DNA of 64,000 nt from Kappaphycus alvarezii. Its lineage: Eukaryota; Rhodophyta; Florideophyceae; Gigartinales; Solieriaceae. The DNA lies in assembly GCA_002205965.3 (NCBI GenBank), contig NADL03000649.1, positions 310,001 to 374,000 on the forward strand. The letters run 5' to 3'. Below are positions 49,851 through 62,383 of this stretch, piece by piece (the first letter of the stretch is position 1; every line of letters starts with the position of its first letter). A program made the position numbers and the translations under genes. The notes under the pieces were generated by a model, which saw only the letters and a program-made list of their open reading frames with translations, searched no databases and was not told the origin of the DNA.

Positions 49851-52800
49851 ATGCTTCCCACCGCTCTCCTTTTCATCTTCCTCGTCCTCGCGCCCAGCTT
49901 CTCCCCCGTCCTCTGCAACGACTCTCTCAACTCTCGCCAGACTCCTCTCTCGATTCCAGAATCTCAGCACCAGTCCAAAACACCAACCACCTGCACCATA
50001 ACTACCCATTCCGAACCCGTCCGCAAGCTCCTCCACATCAACGGCACCGCCGATGATATCCTCTACTTTTCACTCTGTTTCACAAATCCCACATCAGGTC
50101 TTACCCTCTTCGAATCTTCCTCAAACCCAGATGTCCTTCGCGTCGATCAAACAGAACCCTCCGATGTCTCCCTCGACCGCTTTCAACTTGATCTTGCCGC
50201 CTGTCAGAATATCACCGCCACCTTCTCCTTTGATCGCATGGTTGGCACCACAAATTACAGCTTGCAAGTTCGGAAAACTGCTACCCAAATCATTTGCGCA
50301 ACCAAGGTATCATTTATCATCGTCGGCTTCTCCATCCTGCAAATCTCCTTACTCCCCTCCACACAAATTACCGCCCGAAATGCAACAACCAGCGCCGTCA
50401 ATACTGTCGTTTCTGGCTCCCCGCACCAACTGCGCATGCATTACGACGATGTACTTGTCACTCGCTTCATGATGTTGCATCTTTATTCAGTTTCCAGACG
50501 GTACAAATTCCACTTCCAAGTCCAAGTCCTTCCTGCTCGACGCTCTCAACCATCTTGTTGTGTCTTCAGAGAATACCGATGCAACCTCACCTGTCTTTTT
50601 GGACAAGCATTGCAAAATTGTCCAATCCGGTCAACAGCTAAGTCACTCGTCCTGTGGATTTGCCATTGAGCTCGCTGCCATGAACACAGGTTTCTACTTG
50701 GCCATGTGGTTGCGCTTTGAGCCTTATCATGATGGCACATCCCTCTTTTTGTTTTCGTGGGATTTCATCCTTCTTGGGGACCATGACCTTGATCATGAAG
50801 CTCTTGAGAATATTCTCTACGTCTCTGTTGTAGGCAACCCACCGCCCATTGTTCTTGACCTCTATCCAAGGACACCACTTCGCCGCACGGGTGGCGAGCA
50901 TCTTACTGTGGTCATGGACAATACGGAAGGCTCGAATGTCCGTTTCCTGACCATCGGAGTGCTCACTTGTCTCGAGTTGCATGACTCGTATCGTCAGAGA
51001 CCAGACGGAACCTATGAGGCCATCTACATTACGCAACCAGGGAATGGAACCAATTTAGCGTGGGACTTGCATGTGTCGTATCCGGAAGGGATCACGCGCA
51101 CAGCAAAAATGACGTCGCTGCAGTTGCACTTCGCTATTTCTTACTCGACTGCCGTGTTGCAGATCCAGTCTATTTCGCCAGCGTTTGGGCATGCAGGTGA
51201 TCTCATCGTCATGACCGGGTATTTCGATGGTTTGACCCCGAGAACTCGAACCACGATGTATACATTGGTTCAAAGACGCTACGCTCTTTGAGAGTTACCG
51301 TGCTTGTTAATGACGCTGGGACAGAGATATCCTTCGAGCTTCCAAGTCGGTCTGCCGTTCGGTGCTGCTTACCAGTACGATGTCATAGTTGTTGTAGGTG
51401 CAGAAACCACCGCAAGAGACTTTCACATACAAGGCAAACAGTGTCATCTTGGAGGTTATGTATACGGTGCTAGCTACGATCTAGAACAGGAACTTTATGT
51501 GGTGGGCGGGTGCGCAGTGTCCCGTTTTGTGGCTTCTCTTCCTTCCGGAGTTCCAGAACCCGAAATGTTCCATTGGTCACTTGTGGGCGCGGCAGATATT
51601 TCTGGCCAGAATCTTGTCGTCGAGCAGACAAACGTTTCGAATGATACAAGGACTCTTCTACTGTTTCCGCAGACTTTCGGTGGAAAGCAGGGCAAGTATG
51701 AGGTCAGTGCGAGCTGCTCAATTGACGGTGAGGAGTTCACGTCCACAGTTGTCGTGATGAAGCAAATCAAACCGGTGATTGGAGTCACCCTTCCCAAGCC
51801 GCTTCCGAGAAGCATTTCCAGTCCTGACGTCCCTTTGCGAGTAGCGGCAGTTATTACGACACCCCGCACCGACTGCTACAACCACACTGCGAAAATTATC
51901 TACCGATGGTCCTACGGAAGTGACACCCAAGAGTTTTCTTACCGCAATTTTTCAACTTTGCCCGTGAATGCATCGTCAACGCCTGCCAAGCTTGGGAGAG
52001 AGTATGTCATACCCCAGTCAAGACTCCAGGTTGGCAATCTCTCCGTGTCACTCTATGCTTACATGGAAGATGAGCCGGCAGTGTTTGGAATGGCGACAAT
52101 CTCTTTCACAGTTCTGCCCGCTCCTCTCGTAGCTGTGATCGGATATGGGCTTCAAAAATCCTGCATAGCGTCGCCACGGATTTAAAAATGACGCAGAGAA
52201 CAGTTATGATCCTGATGGGCCTTATCTACGAAATAGCAGTGAGGTATCAAGCTTTGAATGGGAATGTACTGTTTATGAGGCTTTGGCCAATGAAACAAGC
52301 TCGCAAAAATGCAGCCAAGCCTGTTGCCAGATACGGATGCGACTTCTTTCACAGTCACCAAGCAGTCCCTCAATGCAGTAGGTGATCCTCGAATCGGAGG
52401 GTAAGGATCGCTTATTCTTCATACATACTCAGTTGTGGTCTCCGTGGACGGCAGAAATCCTCAAAACAGGTCCAGAGTATTGAGATAAGCCCGGAAAATT
52501 TGCCGCTGCATCTTTAGGTGGTTTGCGGATCGTAGAGATAACAGAGGTAACGCCGTTGACTGGAACAAGGTGCGGTATTTTGATGATATCCTGATCGTAC
52601 CAGATGGACAACGTCTCCTGGGCCTTTGAAATAAGGGCTCCGGTTTCTAGTTCCCTCATTCTAAAGCAGCCAGGAAACCTGATACTTCACCCAGGCTACT
52701 TTGATCCCACACTTTCGGCCTCTACACAGTCACTTCCTCTGGGTATCAAGGCTAATTCACTCGCTCCCTCTCAGAACTACGAACTTGTGATACCTATCGT

Positions 52801-54598
52801 GTCCACTGTGTCAGGTGTGGAAAAGGGCGAGTCTACGATTGTCTTCAGCACAGAAGATATGCCTATATTAATACTACCGGAACTTCCTGTAGTACATGGC
52901 GATGCCGAGACGACTTTTACAGCCTTTGCGCGTGTCAATTTAGACTCTCCCATGATTTCCTGTATTATTTCTATCTCGTTGACGATGATGGTGAGCAATA
53001 CTGTCTTGATGGCTGCAGTGGAAGCCCCTATGTTCAGTTCACGTTTTCCGAGCCTGGAAACTTCAAGATTCTCGTGAAGCTCATGGATATGCAAGGAAAA
53101 ACCTTTGATGAAGCCTCGTTCAACCAAAGCATACATATCACTGCAGATTCTTTTGAAGTAAGTGCTTGTCGCATCCAAGACAAAGTTTGTCCGCATTTGA
53201 AGAAATCTTGAGAAAAATTCATCATCAAGGGGATCACGGAAGCTTCGAGTTGCTTGTATCATCTTGTCCTACAAGATGCGAGGAGGCATTCTGAAAGCTC
53301 CTCGGATGACGACACCGAGGTTTTGGATCTTGCGTGGATGCAATGCATCAGATTGTGCAAAATTCCGCCCCGACCACGATGACTTCGAAGAGCTACGTTA
53401 CAACCGCTGTCAGATTTGAGCATAGACAATGAATATTTTGCGTCCCAGGGATCATGTACACCTTATTTTCTATGGTTGACAAAGCAATTAAGCAATTCCA
53501 GATACCGAGGCCTATGATGTGCAAAGTGAACTGCTGCTATTCTACAACTTATCTGCTAGGCACGTGATCAGTACCCTGCTGGTTCTTCATCAAGAGTTCG
53601 TCTGCAGCAATTCGGATCTGGTTCAGGTCTGGACGCTCGAAGCCTCCTAATTGATATGTATCGCTTGCAAGAAGATCATTTCACAGCTGTTCTATCAAGA
53701 GACGCCGAATGCGGGCTTGTGAAGCACTTTGATACAATCGTAGCCGAGGAAGAGCGCTGGGGATATCAACTCCTTTATTGTCAACAGACACTCCTCCAGG
53801 TCGGCCAACGGAAACAATCCTGAGACATTTGACATTTTGAGCACTTACGAAAAGGCGAACGAGAAACCTAGTTACTCAACCTTTACACTAGCAGTTCTCT
53901 GTAATCCGGACCAAGCAAAAGGTATACGAGGAGAGGCCTCTAGTTTCGAATGGTGTGAGGTGTTCAGCGGATTTGAAGCAGAGGCTAATGAAACAGTCGT
54001 GTAGTAGACCCGAGCCAAAAGCGTGTTTTCAGTGTTATGGAAACAATTGATTACACATGGCTGAGCGGAATAAGTGGAGACGAGCCGCCATCGGATACAC
54101 TGTTTCTTGTGACAACAAACGTTTCTCTGGTCGAACGGGGAGGAATTAGTTTATGGGTGCCACCAAAAATTCACGACTGTTACGCAGTGAACACGTCAAT
54201 GGCAAGACTTGGTGTTACGTCCAGCAGAGGATGCTTGTCGGCGCAAGGCTTTGTTGTTCAAGATCTCGGAAAGCCTTTCGAGCCAAAGGTGTTAATGCGC
54301 GATTTGCGAAGAAACTTTTCTGCTGTCGATGCCAGCGTTCATCAGATGGATCTCAACAATTTTAATGACCGCGTCCGCTCCAGGTGTCTTCGGTGCTGTT
54401 GGCACTGATTGTCCTGTCAGCGCTCGAAAGCCTACCCTCGCTCTACCGTACGGGGAGGATACAGATTTCTTGTACATCGTTTTGGGCGGAGTCACGCTCG
54501 CCTTGGTCGGAGTGACATTACTTGGGTTGCCACTGGTTCGGCGTTCCAGGCATATTCTGGTGCGGCGGCAGCTGCGGCGTAAATCTAGAAAGCTTTAG
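49851..54598 (+). CDS. Large type I membrane protein with IPT/TIG and REJ-like regions, copy 1
   Basis: Predicted cell-surface protein of about 1,580 residues. A clear signal peptide starts at 49851 (MLPTALLFIFLVLAPSFSPV). Two IPT/TIG-like beta domains follow: PIVLDLYPRTPLRRTGGEHL (about 50.84 kb) and SISPAFGHAGDLIVMTGYF (about 51.17 kb). A REJ-like stretch near 52.2-52.35 kb contains NSYDPDGPYL and SFEWECTVYE. Near 53.0 kb is the cysteine motif EQYCLDGCSG (codons near 52993-53022). Many N-glycosylation sequons occur (NGT, NIT, NYS, NVS). A single hydrophobic span (YIVLGGVTLALVGVTLLGLP) lies near 54.47-54.53 kb, followed by a short basic tail (RRKSRKL) and stop at 54596-54598. The middle (53.2-54.0 kb) is the least readable, with many frame changes. 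It is paralogous to the next gene. A role in cell recognition or adhesion is inferred from domain type only. Confidence 0.68.
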
Positions 54599-55426
54599 TA
54601 CTGAATGATCGCCTGTCAGACGAGTTGCGAAGTTAGAAATATCAATGTATTGTAGAAAAAGTATCGCAAGGATAATTTTGAGGGAGTGGAATTGAACTTC
54701 TTGTGTAGAATCCCTTTCAACATGTTCAGCCGGTCATATACGCAGTAAAACGAAGTCCTTTCCTGAATTGCAGCGATCTACTATCAAGGACCGCTAGCTT
54801 CCACCGTTGACTCGGAGCTTACGACTGCTGGTCCGAGACTAAGACTACAAGGGTTTAAGGGTGCATTGGATCTCGCTTGCACTCGTGTGAGAAACAGAAT
54901 ACTATGCACGGAGGCCGCATGGTCACTCTGGGGGCGCATTTGAAACGAGTTGTGGTCCGTCGTCCGAATTAAAAACGGCAACTGAATTAGAAGAGACAGT
55001 TAACGTCCTGAGAAGATCTGTTTGTAGAATTGATATATTTCTCATTAAGCAGGAAGAAGCAAAGTAGGATTCCTTTCCGGTGAGATGTATTATATCTCTT
55101 CGAAGCGTGTGTAGAAGGATAATTCGCTACGCAGAATCAAGTTTCAACTATCCAAATTTCGTTTCCCACGAACGAACGGATTCCCACTGCTGCCATTCCC
55201 TTCCTCTCGTTCTCCGAGCTTCAAACGCCTATGCCCCAAGACAAATATTTCTAGAGACTTGGTTAGGCTAACTTCTCTTTGTCGCTGTTGACCTCATTTG
55301 AGTTTGGGAACGCAGCGGACCCCCACTGTATGGCTGCGATCGATATAGTGGGCTTCCTGAGGCAAATCGAAGGCCTTTAGAATAGGCACCGTTCTCTAGT
55401 GTAACAGACTAAGAACAGCCAGGAGA
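54599..55426. promoter_or_regulatory. Spacer between the tandem REJ/IPT genes
   Basis: The 828 bases lie between the stop of copy 1 and the proposed start of copy 2. No conserved frame was seen. It should contain the 3' end of the first transcript and the promoter of the second. No CAGTA cluster is present. Confidence 0.4.
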
Positions 55427-58400
55427 ATGGTGCTGTTATCATCGCTTTATTCCTTCCTTGGAGCCATAGTCATCGCTGCAATCACTGTTCTTCGAGAGCA
55501 ATCCCATCTTCAATAGCAAAAACTATGACGTCCCATGGCAAATCGGCCGGAATTTCTTACGGCCTCAGAGCAGACAATCCCGGAATGATACTAACGATTT
55601 GAGCGGTTTCTACACGATGGTCCTTACCTCCGTCGAGTTTTGATGGTGAACGGAACTTCAGAGGATATTGTGACGTTCCCTTTCGTCCGGAGCAAGGAAA
55701 GGCACCTTCAGACTACAACTTCACTTTTGCTTCAAATGACACTGAAATCCTAGACCCCGATACGGACATTTCCTTTGCTCATCGAGTTTGAGAGAATGTT
55801 GAATATAACTGCAGCTATCGACTTTAACAAGTTTCCTGGTGTTCAACGTTTGACTTAGAAGCCAGAAGGATAACTGGGGACTTGTAGTTGACTCAATTTC
55901 TGTGGACTACTTGGCTGCCGGGATGGCTATTATGGCCTCAGAATAGATCTTTGATAACAGGTGCAGGACGGTCTCTAAGGATCCCCAGCTACGAGGACAT
56001 TTACGACGAACCACATCGGGAGTTTGACGTGTTCATCCAATATTTGAACGGGACAGACTCCTCGCATATTTTGAAGCATTCAAATCCTATCCCAAGATTT
56101 ACTATCAGTGGCATGACAGCCAAATTTGACGATTACAAGGTCAAGTTCAATGGGATGACGAACTCTGCTCAGTATCAGGCGGTGATTGGGATGGACGAAA
56201 AGTTATTCTGAATCAAGGATGCGGAATGGGTTTCGCTATGGGGATCGTAAACGACTCTTATTTTGACGGATTCCACTTTGCCTTCGACTTTGAGAAGAAT
56301 CGTGCAGGAAGTTTGGAGTAGTTTTTGAATGGGAAGAATTCACAACCTACTCGGAGTTTGAGGACGAAATGTTTACAAACTATCAACGCGAGATATTGGG
56401 TCAACCACCCGTAGTGGTGATGGCAATCGAACCAGAGATTGTATTTGATCGAAATGGAGATCAGGAGCTGTACGTGGAAATGTTCAACACAGCTGATGTG
56501 AACATTACTTCATTCAATGTGAATGGAATTCAGTTTCCGTTGATTCCCGGATCGAGACAAAGTTTCTCCACTCCGCCAGATTTCTTTGAATCTGCAAAGT
56601 TCTTGACGAAGGCAGGCAAAGGCAAGAGACTACCATGGACCATTTCGGGAACCAGACAAAAACTGTCAACTGGTGGTAATAAGATTATTGAAGTTGCAAC
56701 CGTCATCGACGAAACTGGCTTCCAGTTTTCTTACGATGGAGTTGATATTTACGTCCACAATGTAAGCCCAACGTCAGTTTCTGAACGGGGTGGGGAAAAG
56801 GTTGTGATGTCTGGAAATTTTACGGAATTCAATGTTAGCAATCCGGATCACGGGTTCTATTGGCAGTACTACTCTCGAGCAAGGCAGTTACACAACAACC
56901 TCCATCTTCGATCGAGTTTCTAAGCCCCCCGAGGCAGAAAATCGGTTCTGGGTGGGAGTATAGCGTTATTGTGCGGATTGACAATTCTTTTTCTCAACCA
57001 GTTACCCTTGGATATGAGCCTATTTCACTTACCGCTCACCAACACGTTTTTGGGACATCTTTTGACCCAGATATTGGAGTGCATGCGGTGAGCTCTTGTG
57101 GAAATACCACCTTTATGGCTGTCTTGCAGAATTACAACGGAGCTGATGGCTTGTACTCATGGAAGTTATTGAATTCTGCAGGCTTTGATCTGTTCTCTTT
57201 TGAAAACGCTACTTTATTGGTGAAGGACGAACATTCTCTTGACTTACCTAACAAGTTCATTCCACATTTTTATGCGATTTACCAACTTATCGCTGAAATT
57301 GTCGTCGGTAATCTTTCCACAACGAGTGTTTTTCATGTGCAGAGGACCGAAAACGTGTTGTCGGTGTCAACTTGGTTCAACCAGAGAATAGGACAATCTT
57401 CTCCTCCTGTCAACATGCGGATAGTAGCAAAAGTTGATATCCTGATTGCTATCAAGAGACTCCTGTTTTAACTTACGAATGGGAATATGAGGATAAGGTG
57501 CAAACTCTTCTTGACGCGGAGAGGGTGGGAATGGGACCGCTAAGTGTACACAACAGTGAACTGAAGCCACATTTTCACAAGTACATCTTCTCTTTCAAAA
57601 CAGGTCCGGAACAGTCGACGGGAAGATAACCCCGACAAGACTTGGACGAGAACTGGTCATTCCAAGGGAGGACTGCAACATGGAATTCACCGCGTTCGGC
57701 TGACAGTTAGATCCGACAAAGATGCGCGACTTATAGGGACTTCAGGTACCTCTGTTACCATTGCTGAAGACGAACTCAGGGCCATCATTGGAACAGGCCA
57801 GGCGTCGAGAAGAGCATCTGATGCAGAGGACCTGTATATCTCTGCCCAGGGAAGCACTGATCCTGATATTATTGCAGGTGGAAGCCCATCTTCTGGCTTG
57901 TCGTATGAATGGACTTGCCTCTTTTCACACAGTCTTAACCTCAGCTCTGCAGAAAACTGCTCTAGCATTTACTTCCTCCAAACGCAAGAAATCTGTCTTC
58001 TTTCTCTATCCCGATGGAGACACTTCAGAACTACTCCAGTCTTGCGACAGATGATATTGAGGGTGAGGTTTATTTACGATACACTCTGACAGTGAGAAAG
58101 GGGGCCAGATTAGGCACAGCTTCACAGACTATTGCTGTGGTGAGCGCAGGAGGTTTGAAGCTGGCAGGCTACGAGAGGATTGAGTTACTGAACTCTCTCG
58201 GAGAGCGCTTAGACCACCGCGCTGTTCCATTTTGGGATGAAGTCATCATTCGTCCAATTACATCCCTGAACACAGAATGGCGTTTTCGTCTGGAGGAACC
58301 ACTTCATGAAAAGCGTACTTTCTTTGCGGTGGTTCGAGGCTAATATCTAGCCCAGGATACTACTCGGTGGCCGGAAGGAGCGATCCTGGTTTTCAACGAC

Positions 58401-60865
58401 TACAATTAGGAATCAAGGCCGACGAGCTCTCTCCAAATGAAGACTACTCTTTCTCGATATCCATTCAAGACCTGGAAAATTGTCAGATGAGGTATTGATC
58501 TCTTTTCACACGGTTGAAGTTCCATCCATAATCTTCCCCAGCATTGCTAGCAACACTGGAACAGTGAACACTACATTCAAGGCTTCAGCCACATCCTTTA
58601 ATGCAAACTCATCCTATTCCTTCCAGTTTTATCTCATAGAGCAAAATAAGCCTACGAGAGAATATTGCATCGATGGATGCACAGGCGCAAACACAGTGCG
58701 TTCCAGGTGCCAAAGCCAGGACTTTATATACTGTTCAGTGTCGACTTTTGTGTGCTAGTGGCAAGAAACTGCTTGCTGTTAAGAACAACACTGCCTTGCT
58801 CTCCGTGCAGGCCTCAGATTCAGTTAGACAGGGGACCAGTTCGACCAGGAAATAGATCGAGATTACATCCTTGGAGATGATGGCTCCGTGAATCAAAAAG
58901 GATTCTTCATCACTGAGTCTATGTATGAGCACAACGAAACTGCCGTAGCCATCTCTGATGACCCCTCCAATGACCTATGCGCAAATTACACAAGAAAATG
59001 GGCACGCATGTCCCGTGTTATTGTCGGGAATGAGCTCCCGAACACAGCGAACGCACGCAACTATGTTAGCCTGGCTTCAAACTTTGCTCGTCTGAAATGC
59101 GTTGAGGATGCTGAAACCTTGTATGAACTTCTTGGCATGGTCGACGAATCAATTTCTCGCACACCTTCAGAAGAAACTCTGACCACGACAGATATTCTAG
59201 GAAGGAAGACCTCCCTAATGTGGAACTTGAAGAGGAATTACTTCTTTTTATAATTTCAGTATGAGTCGCGCATTATCGAGTGGCTGGTGGTTCCTCTAGA
59301 GGAAGGCTTGTGCCTGCTGAAGGGCAGTGAATAACCTGGTTCTCGACCTTTCCGAAATGTGGATGACTCACATCACTGCATCAGCTACAAGTGGAAGAGT
59401 TTGTGGATGGGACGCCACATACACTTCGAGTTCAATTGATGGTGAGCCAGATATTCTTTAACGCCATCCAAGTCTGAACCTCCTCTCGGCATAAATACCA
59501 TTAGAGTTGCCGTAATGTGTAATCGTGAGCGGAGGACTCTCTGTCGACTCCATTTGCAAGTTTTGAGTGGTGCGACTCGGTGTATGATTTATCCGCAAGT
59601 GAACGAATATTGATTACTGTGGCAGAATCATTCGATTACCCATACTTATCCGGTGTTCAAGGGACGAATCGCTCCGATAGTAGAAGACTTGTAATGGTAG
59701 ATATCACCACTCTCGGTGAGAGTAATCGACTTGTGTCGGCAATGTCGGACAGTGCTGTTGTTGCTCAGACTGAATCTGAGGATGAAGAGTTTGAGGCATG
59801 CTACCGAATAAGACTAACCATGGGAAGCGAGGCAATGACCAGGTCAGATGAGTGTTCACGCAATGTTCCGTACCATATGTGGCCCCGGAAGGCGTACGGA
59901 AAATCACTCAGCGAGCCATTTCAAAACGGGCGTACCAACGAAGAACTGCAGGAGTTAAAGTTACACCAGAGACAAGAAACGACTCAGCCACTGTCATTGC
60001 AAAGTCAAATATTCTTGGGCTTTACGGAGCGTACCGCACAACTTGTGACAGACCGGCGTCTATCTCCCTTGGCGGTGTAGGTCTAACTCTTGTTGGACAT
60101 GCTTGGAATAACTATGGTCATTCTTGCGATAATGGGTCTGACTTATGGGCTGATAACGACGTTAGTTGGAGTTGCAGTGTTGAGTGATGATGAGGAGGAA
60201 ATCTTGGAAAATTATGTCGAGCGCGACTTTTTTGGGCGAGGACAAGTCCGTCTGAATATGGTCCAAGATTCCGAAAACGGGTCATCTGCTTCAGGATCAT
60301 ACACTTCAATGATAGCAGAGCGGCTAACAGGCGTGAGTTGCCTGCGGAGGGAGAATTTTAGAAGAAACGGATTCAATACCTGACAATGTAGGGTCTGCGG
60401 TATTTTCCGCACGGGAGAGCCCGCATCAGGATTACCAAAGGAGGAGAGGTAGAGGGATCTGGGACTACCGCGATTTTTGTACAACTACATGGGTGGATAG
60501 AGAAAGGACAGCCTAACTGGCCGAATTCACAATCAGAACATAAGAGGTTGTAAAGAAGCCACTTCAAACGAGCTTGAAGACCAACTGGCACAACTGACCT
60601 CACAGAGCTGAGAGAAATGGGGCCCGTAGACTTGTGCTGCAGATCTCGAGCGATGAGGGCAGCTCACTTTAAGGCATACCCCACGTGCGAGAGTTATTTG
60701 CATAGCACCGAGGGCGCGACTGCATGTGAGGGCATTCCTTGTTTCGCTGCGAAGGTTGCTAGTGTCATAGATAAGGTTGCGTCTTTGATCGATAGGAGTG
60801 ATCTGGCGCAAGCTGTTGTTTTGTTACGTCAAGCACTGCATACAGCATATATCCAAAACGCGTGA
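55427..60865 (+). CDS. Large type I membrane protein with IPT/TIG and REJ regions, copy 2
   Basis: Paralogue of the preceding gene, about 1,800 residues. The ATG at 55427 opens a hydrophobic leader (MVLLSSLYSFLGAIVIAAIT). Blocks shared with copy 1 appear in the same order: RRVLMVNGTSEDIV near the start, an IPT/TIG-like stretch (NVSPTSVSERGGEKVVMSGN, about 56.77 kb), TRLGRELVIP, a REJ stretch (GLSYEWTCLFSHSLNLSSAE, then YTLTVRKGARLGTASQTIAV), LGIKADELSPNEDYSFSI, and the cysteine motif EYCIDGCTGA (58666-58686). The membrane span lies near 60.07-60.18 kb (GITMVILAIMGLTYGLITTL). Unlike copy 1, it continues with an acidic cytosolic tail (SDDEEEILENYVERDFFGRG) and probably about 200 more residues, to a TGA at 60863-60865. 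Frame changes are frequent, and the start and tail end are the least certain points. Confidence 0.65.
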
Positions 60866-60971
60866 GGATCTTTAGCCCTGAATGGGATGGCATGGAAAAA
60901 GTCAGCACTATTCGAAAGTACGAAGTACTGCAATAAATTGACGAGGCTAGTGAATATGGACGGAAAGTATT

Positions 60972-61918
60972 CTAGGGATGAGTGCAGTGACGAGTCCCAG
61001 AAATGAGATCAATACCGTCAACAAGGGCGTTTGCATGCGAGAGTTGCACCCACATTTCACGACCAAAACGTCCACCTCCAGTCGGGATTTGGACCAAAAA
61101 CGAGCGATCTGCTGGTATGGCAAACGTGGCGCCCTTTAGGTTTTCCCGAACAAGCTTCTCCGCAGCGCTGGCGGTCATGGCGTCGTCAAGCGTGGTTGTT
61201 GCGGCCAATGTGATAAGACATATCTCCGCATCGGAATCATTGGGGGCCACAAGCGGGGTCCAGATATTTGCTGCAGACATTTTCTTGAGGGTAACTCCTG
61301 CGCTTTGAAACGCCTGACCTCAATTGTATCTGTGCGTCGCAGCAGATCAAAGCCTCCACATGAATTGACGCCGACCCTCCGGGTGCACATTGCAAAAGCA
61401 GATCGCGCACGCCCTGCCAAGCAAAGAATGCGCTGTCGCGCAAGGAATCCCAGTAATCGATATGGCCGTATGACCAAGCCGAATTGTCAACGACATAATC
61501 GCTATGCCCTGTGAAAGTGACAATAGGCCTCCATGGAAGCATGGCGGTCATGGATAAGGCCCATCGGGTTCGTACGGTATCGGAGGAGATGATACGGGTG
61601 TCGTAGAGGAGAGGGAAGTGTGTGAGAAGACAGGAGAATTTTTAGAAAGTTAATGTTTGCCTTGTATCTGGAAGTGCCGCGGAATTTGTTGAGGGGATCC
61701 TCAAAGGTGACTTTGGGAGAATAAAGAGTATAATCTGGGTTTGGAGTGGAGAATAGAGTGGGTAGCTCTGCGCGGAGGCGGTTTGCAATTTCGGGGAGAT
61801 TGTGTAGATGCAGCGCAACGTAGGGGAGAAGAGGTGGGATGTTGAAGTTTGAGATTGGGACATGGGAATGGGGGAGGGGTAGAGGAGTGGCAGAGGCGAA
61901 GGCAAGACTTGTCGACAT
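60972..61918 (-). CDS. DUF2358 protein, probably plastid-targeted
   Basis: DUF2358 occurs in cyanobacteria and in plant chloroplast proteins, sometimes fused to a SOUL haem-binding domain; its biochemical role is unknown. The start is the ATG at 61918, with a transit-peptide-like beginning (MSTSLAFASATPLPLPHSHV). The domain reads NLPEIANRLRAELPTLF, YTLYSPKVTFEDPLNKFRGT, then RTRWALSMTAMLPWRPIVTF, FTGHSDYVVDNSA, SYGHIDYWDSLRDSAFFAWQ and GVRDLLLQ, all in family order. The C-terminal part begins FDLLRRTDTIEVR, faintly like the first strand of SOUL domains. It continues with NIWTPLVAPNDSDAEICLIT, KLVRENLKGATFAIPADRSF and GREMWVQLSHANALVDGIDL; I do not recognise this section. At least three frame changes occur. 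The 3' end lies only about 100 bases from the stop of the tandem gene pair. Confidence 0.72.
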
Positions 61919-62383
61919 GTCAGAGTAAAGGTGAACGGGAGCATAGACGCTACAGACTAGGTGGGTAACGACAGAGTCGAGTTGAGCCGTAACAAAGAGT
62001 TGGGGGCCTAGGCCCAAAGAGGTCATGTGCAAGAATTGAGGAGGCGGATTGGCGGTGCCTCCTAAGGTATGAAACGTCACTCTATTGCAAATTATATGAT
62101 GCCAAGTGGGAAACATCCAACACAACACCTGAAATCCCAGACTTTGACGCGAGACATTGGATTGATCCCAGCCATCCACATGCTTCGAAACGCCGATTCA
62201 GGCGCCACAGAGGTACCTTTTCCTATTTCAACCATTCAGGAAATTTTGGCAACAAAACAAACCTACCCGTAATCTCCCTACCCAACTTTCCTCCCATCTT
62301 CCTCCGCTCAACCCGGCCCTTCCCTTCCTCCCCCCCCCCTCCCTACTCACGCCACAACCGCCCCGGGTCATCCCTCCCTCACC
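61919..62383. promoter_or_regulatory. Head-to-head promoter region, DUF2358 / homogentisate phytyltransferase
   Basis: The 465 bases separate the divergent start codons of two probably plastid-directed proteins. The plus-strand side has a C-rich tract near 62320-62345 just before the phytyltransferase start. No CAGTA cluster is visible. A shared bidirectional promoter is plausible from spacing alone. Confidence 0.5.
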
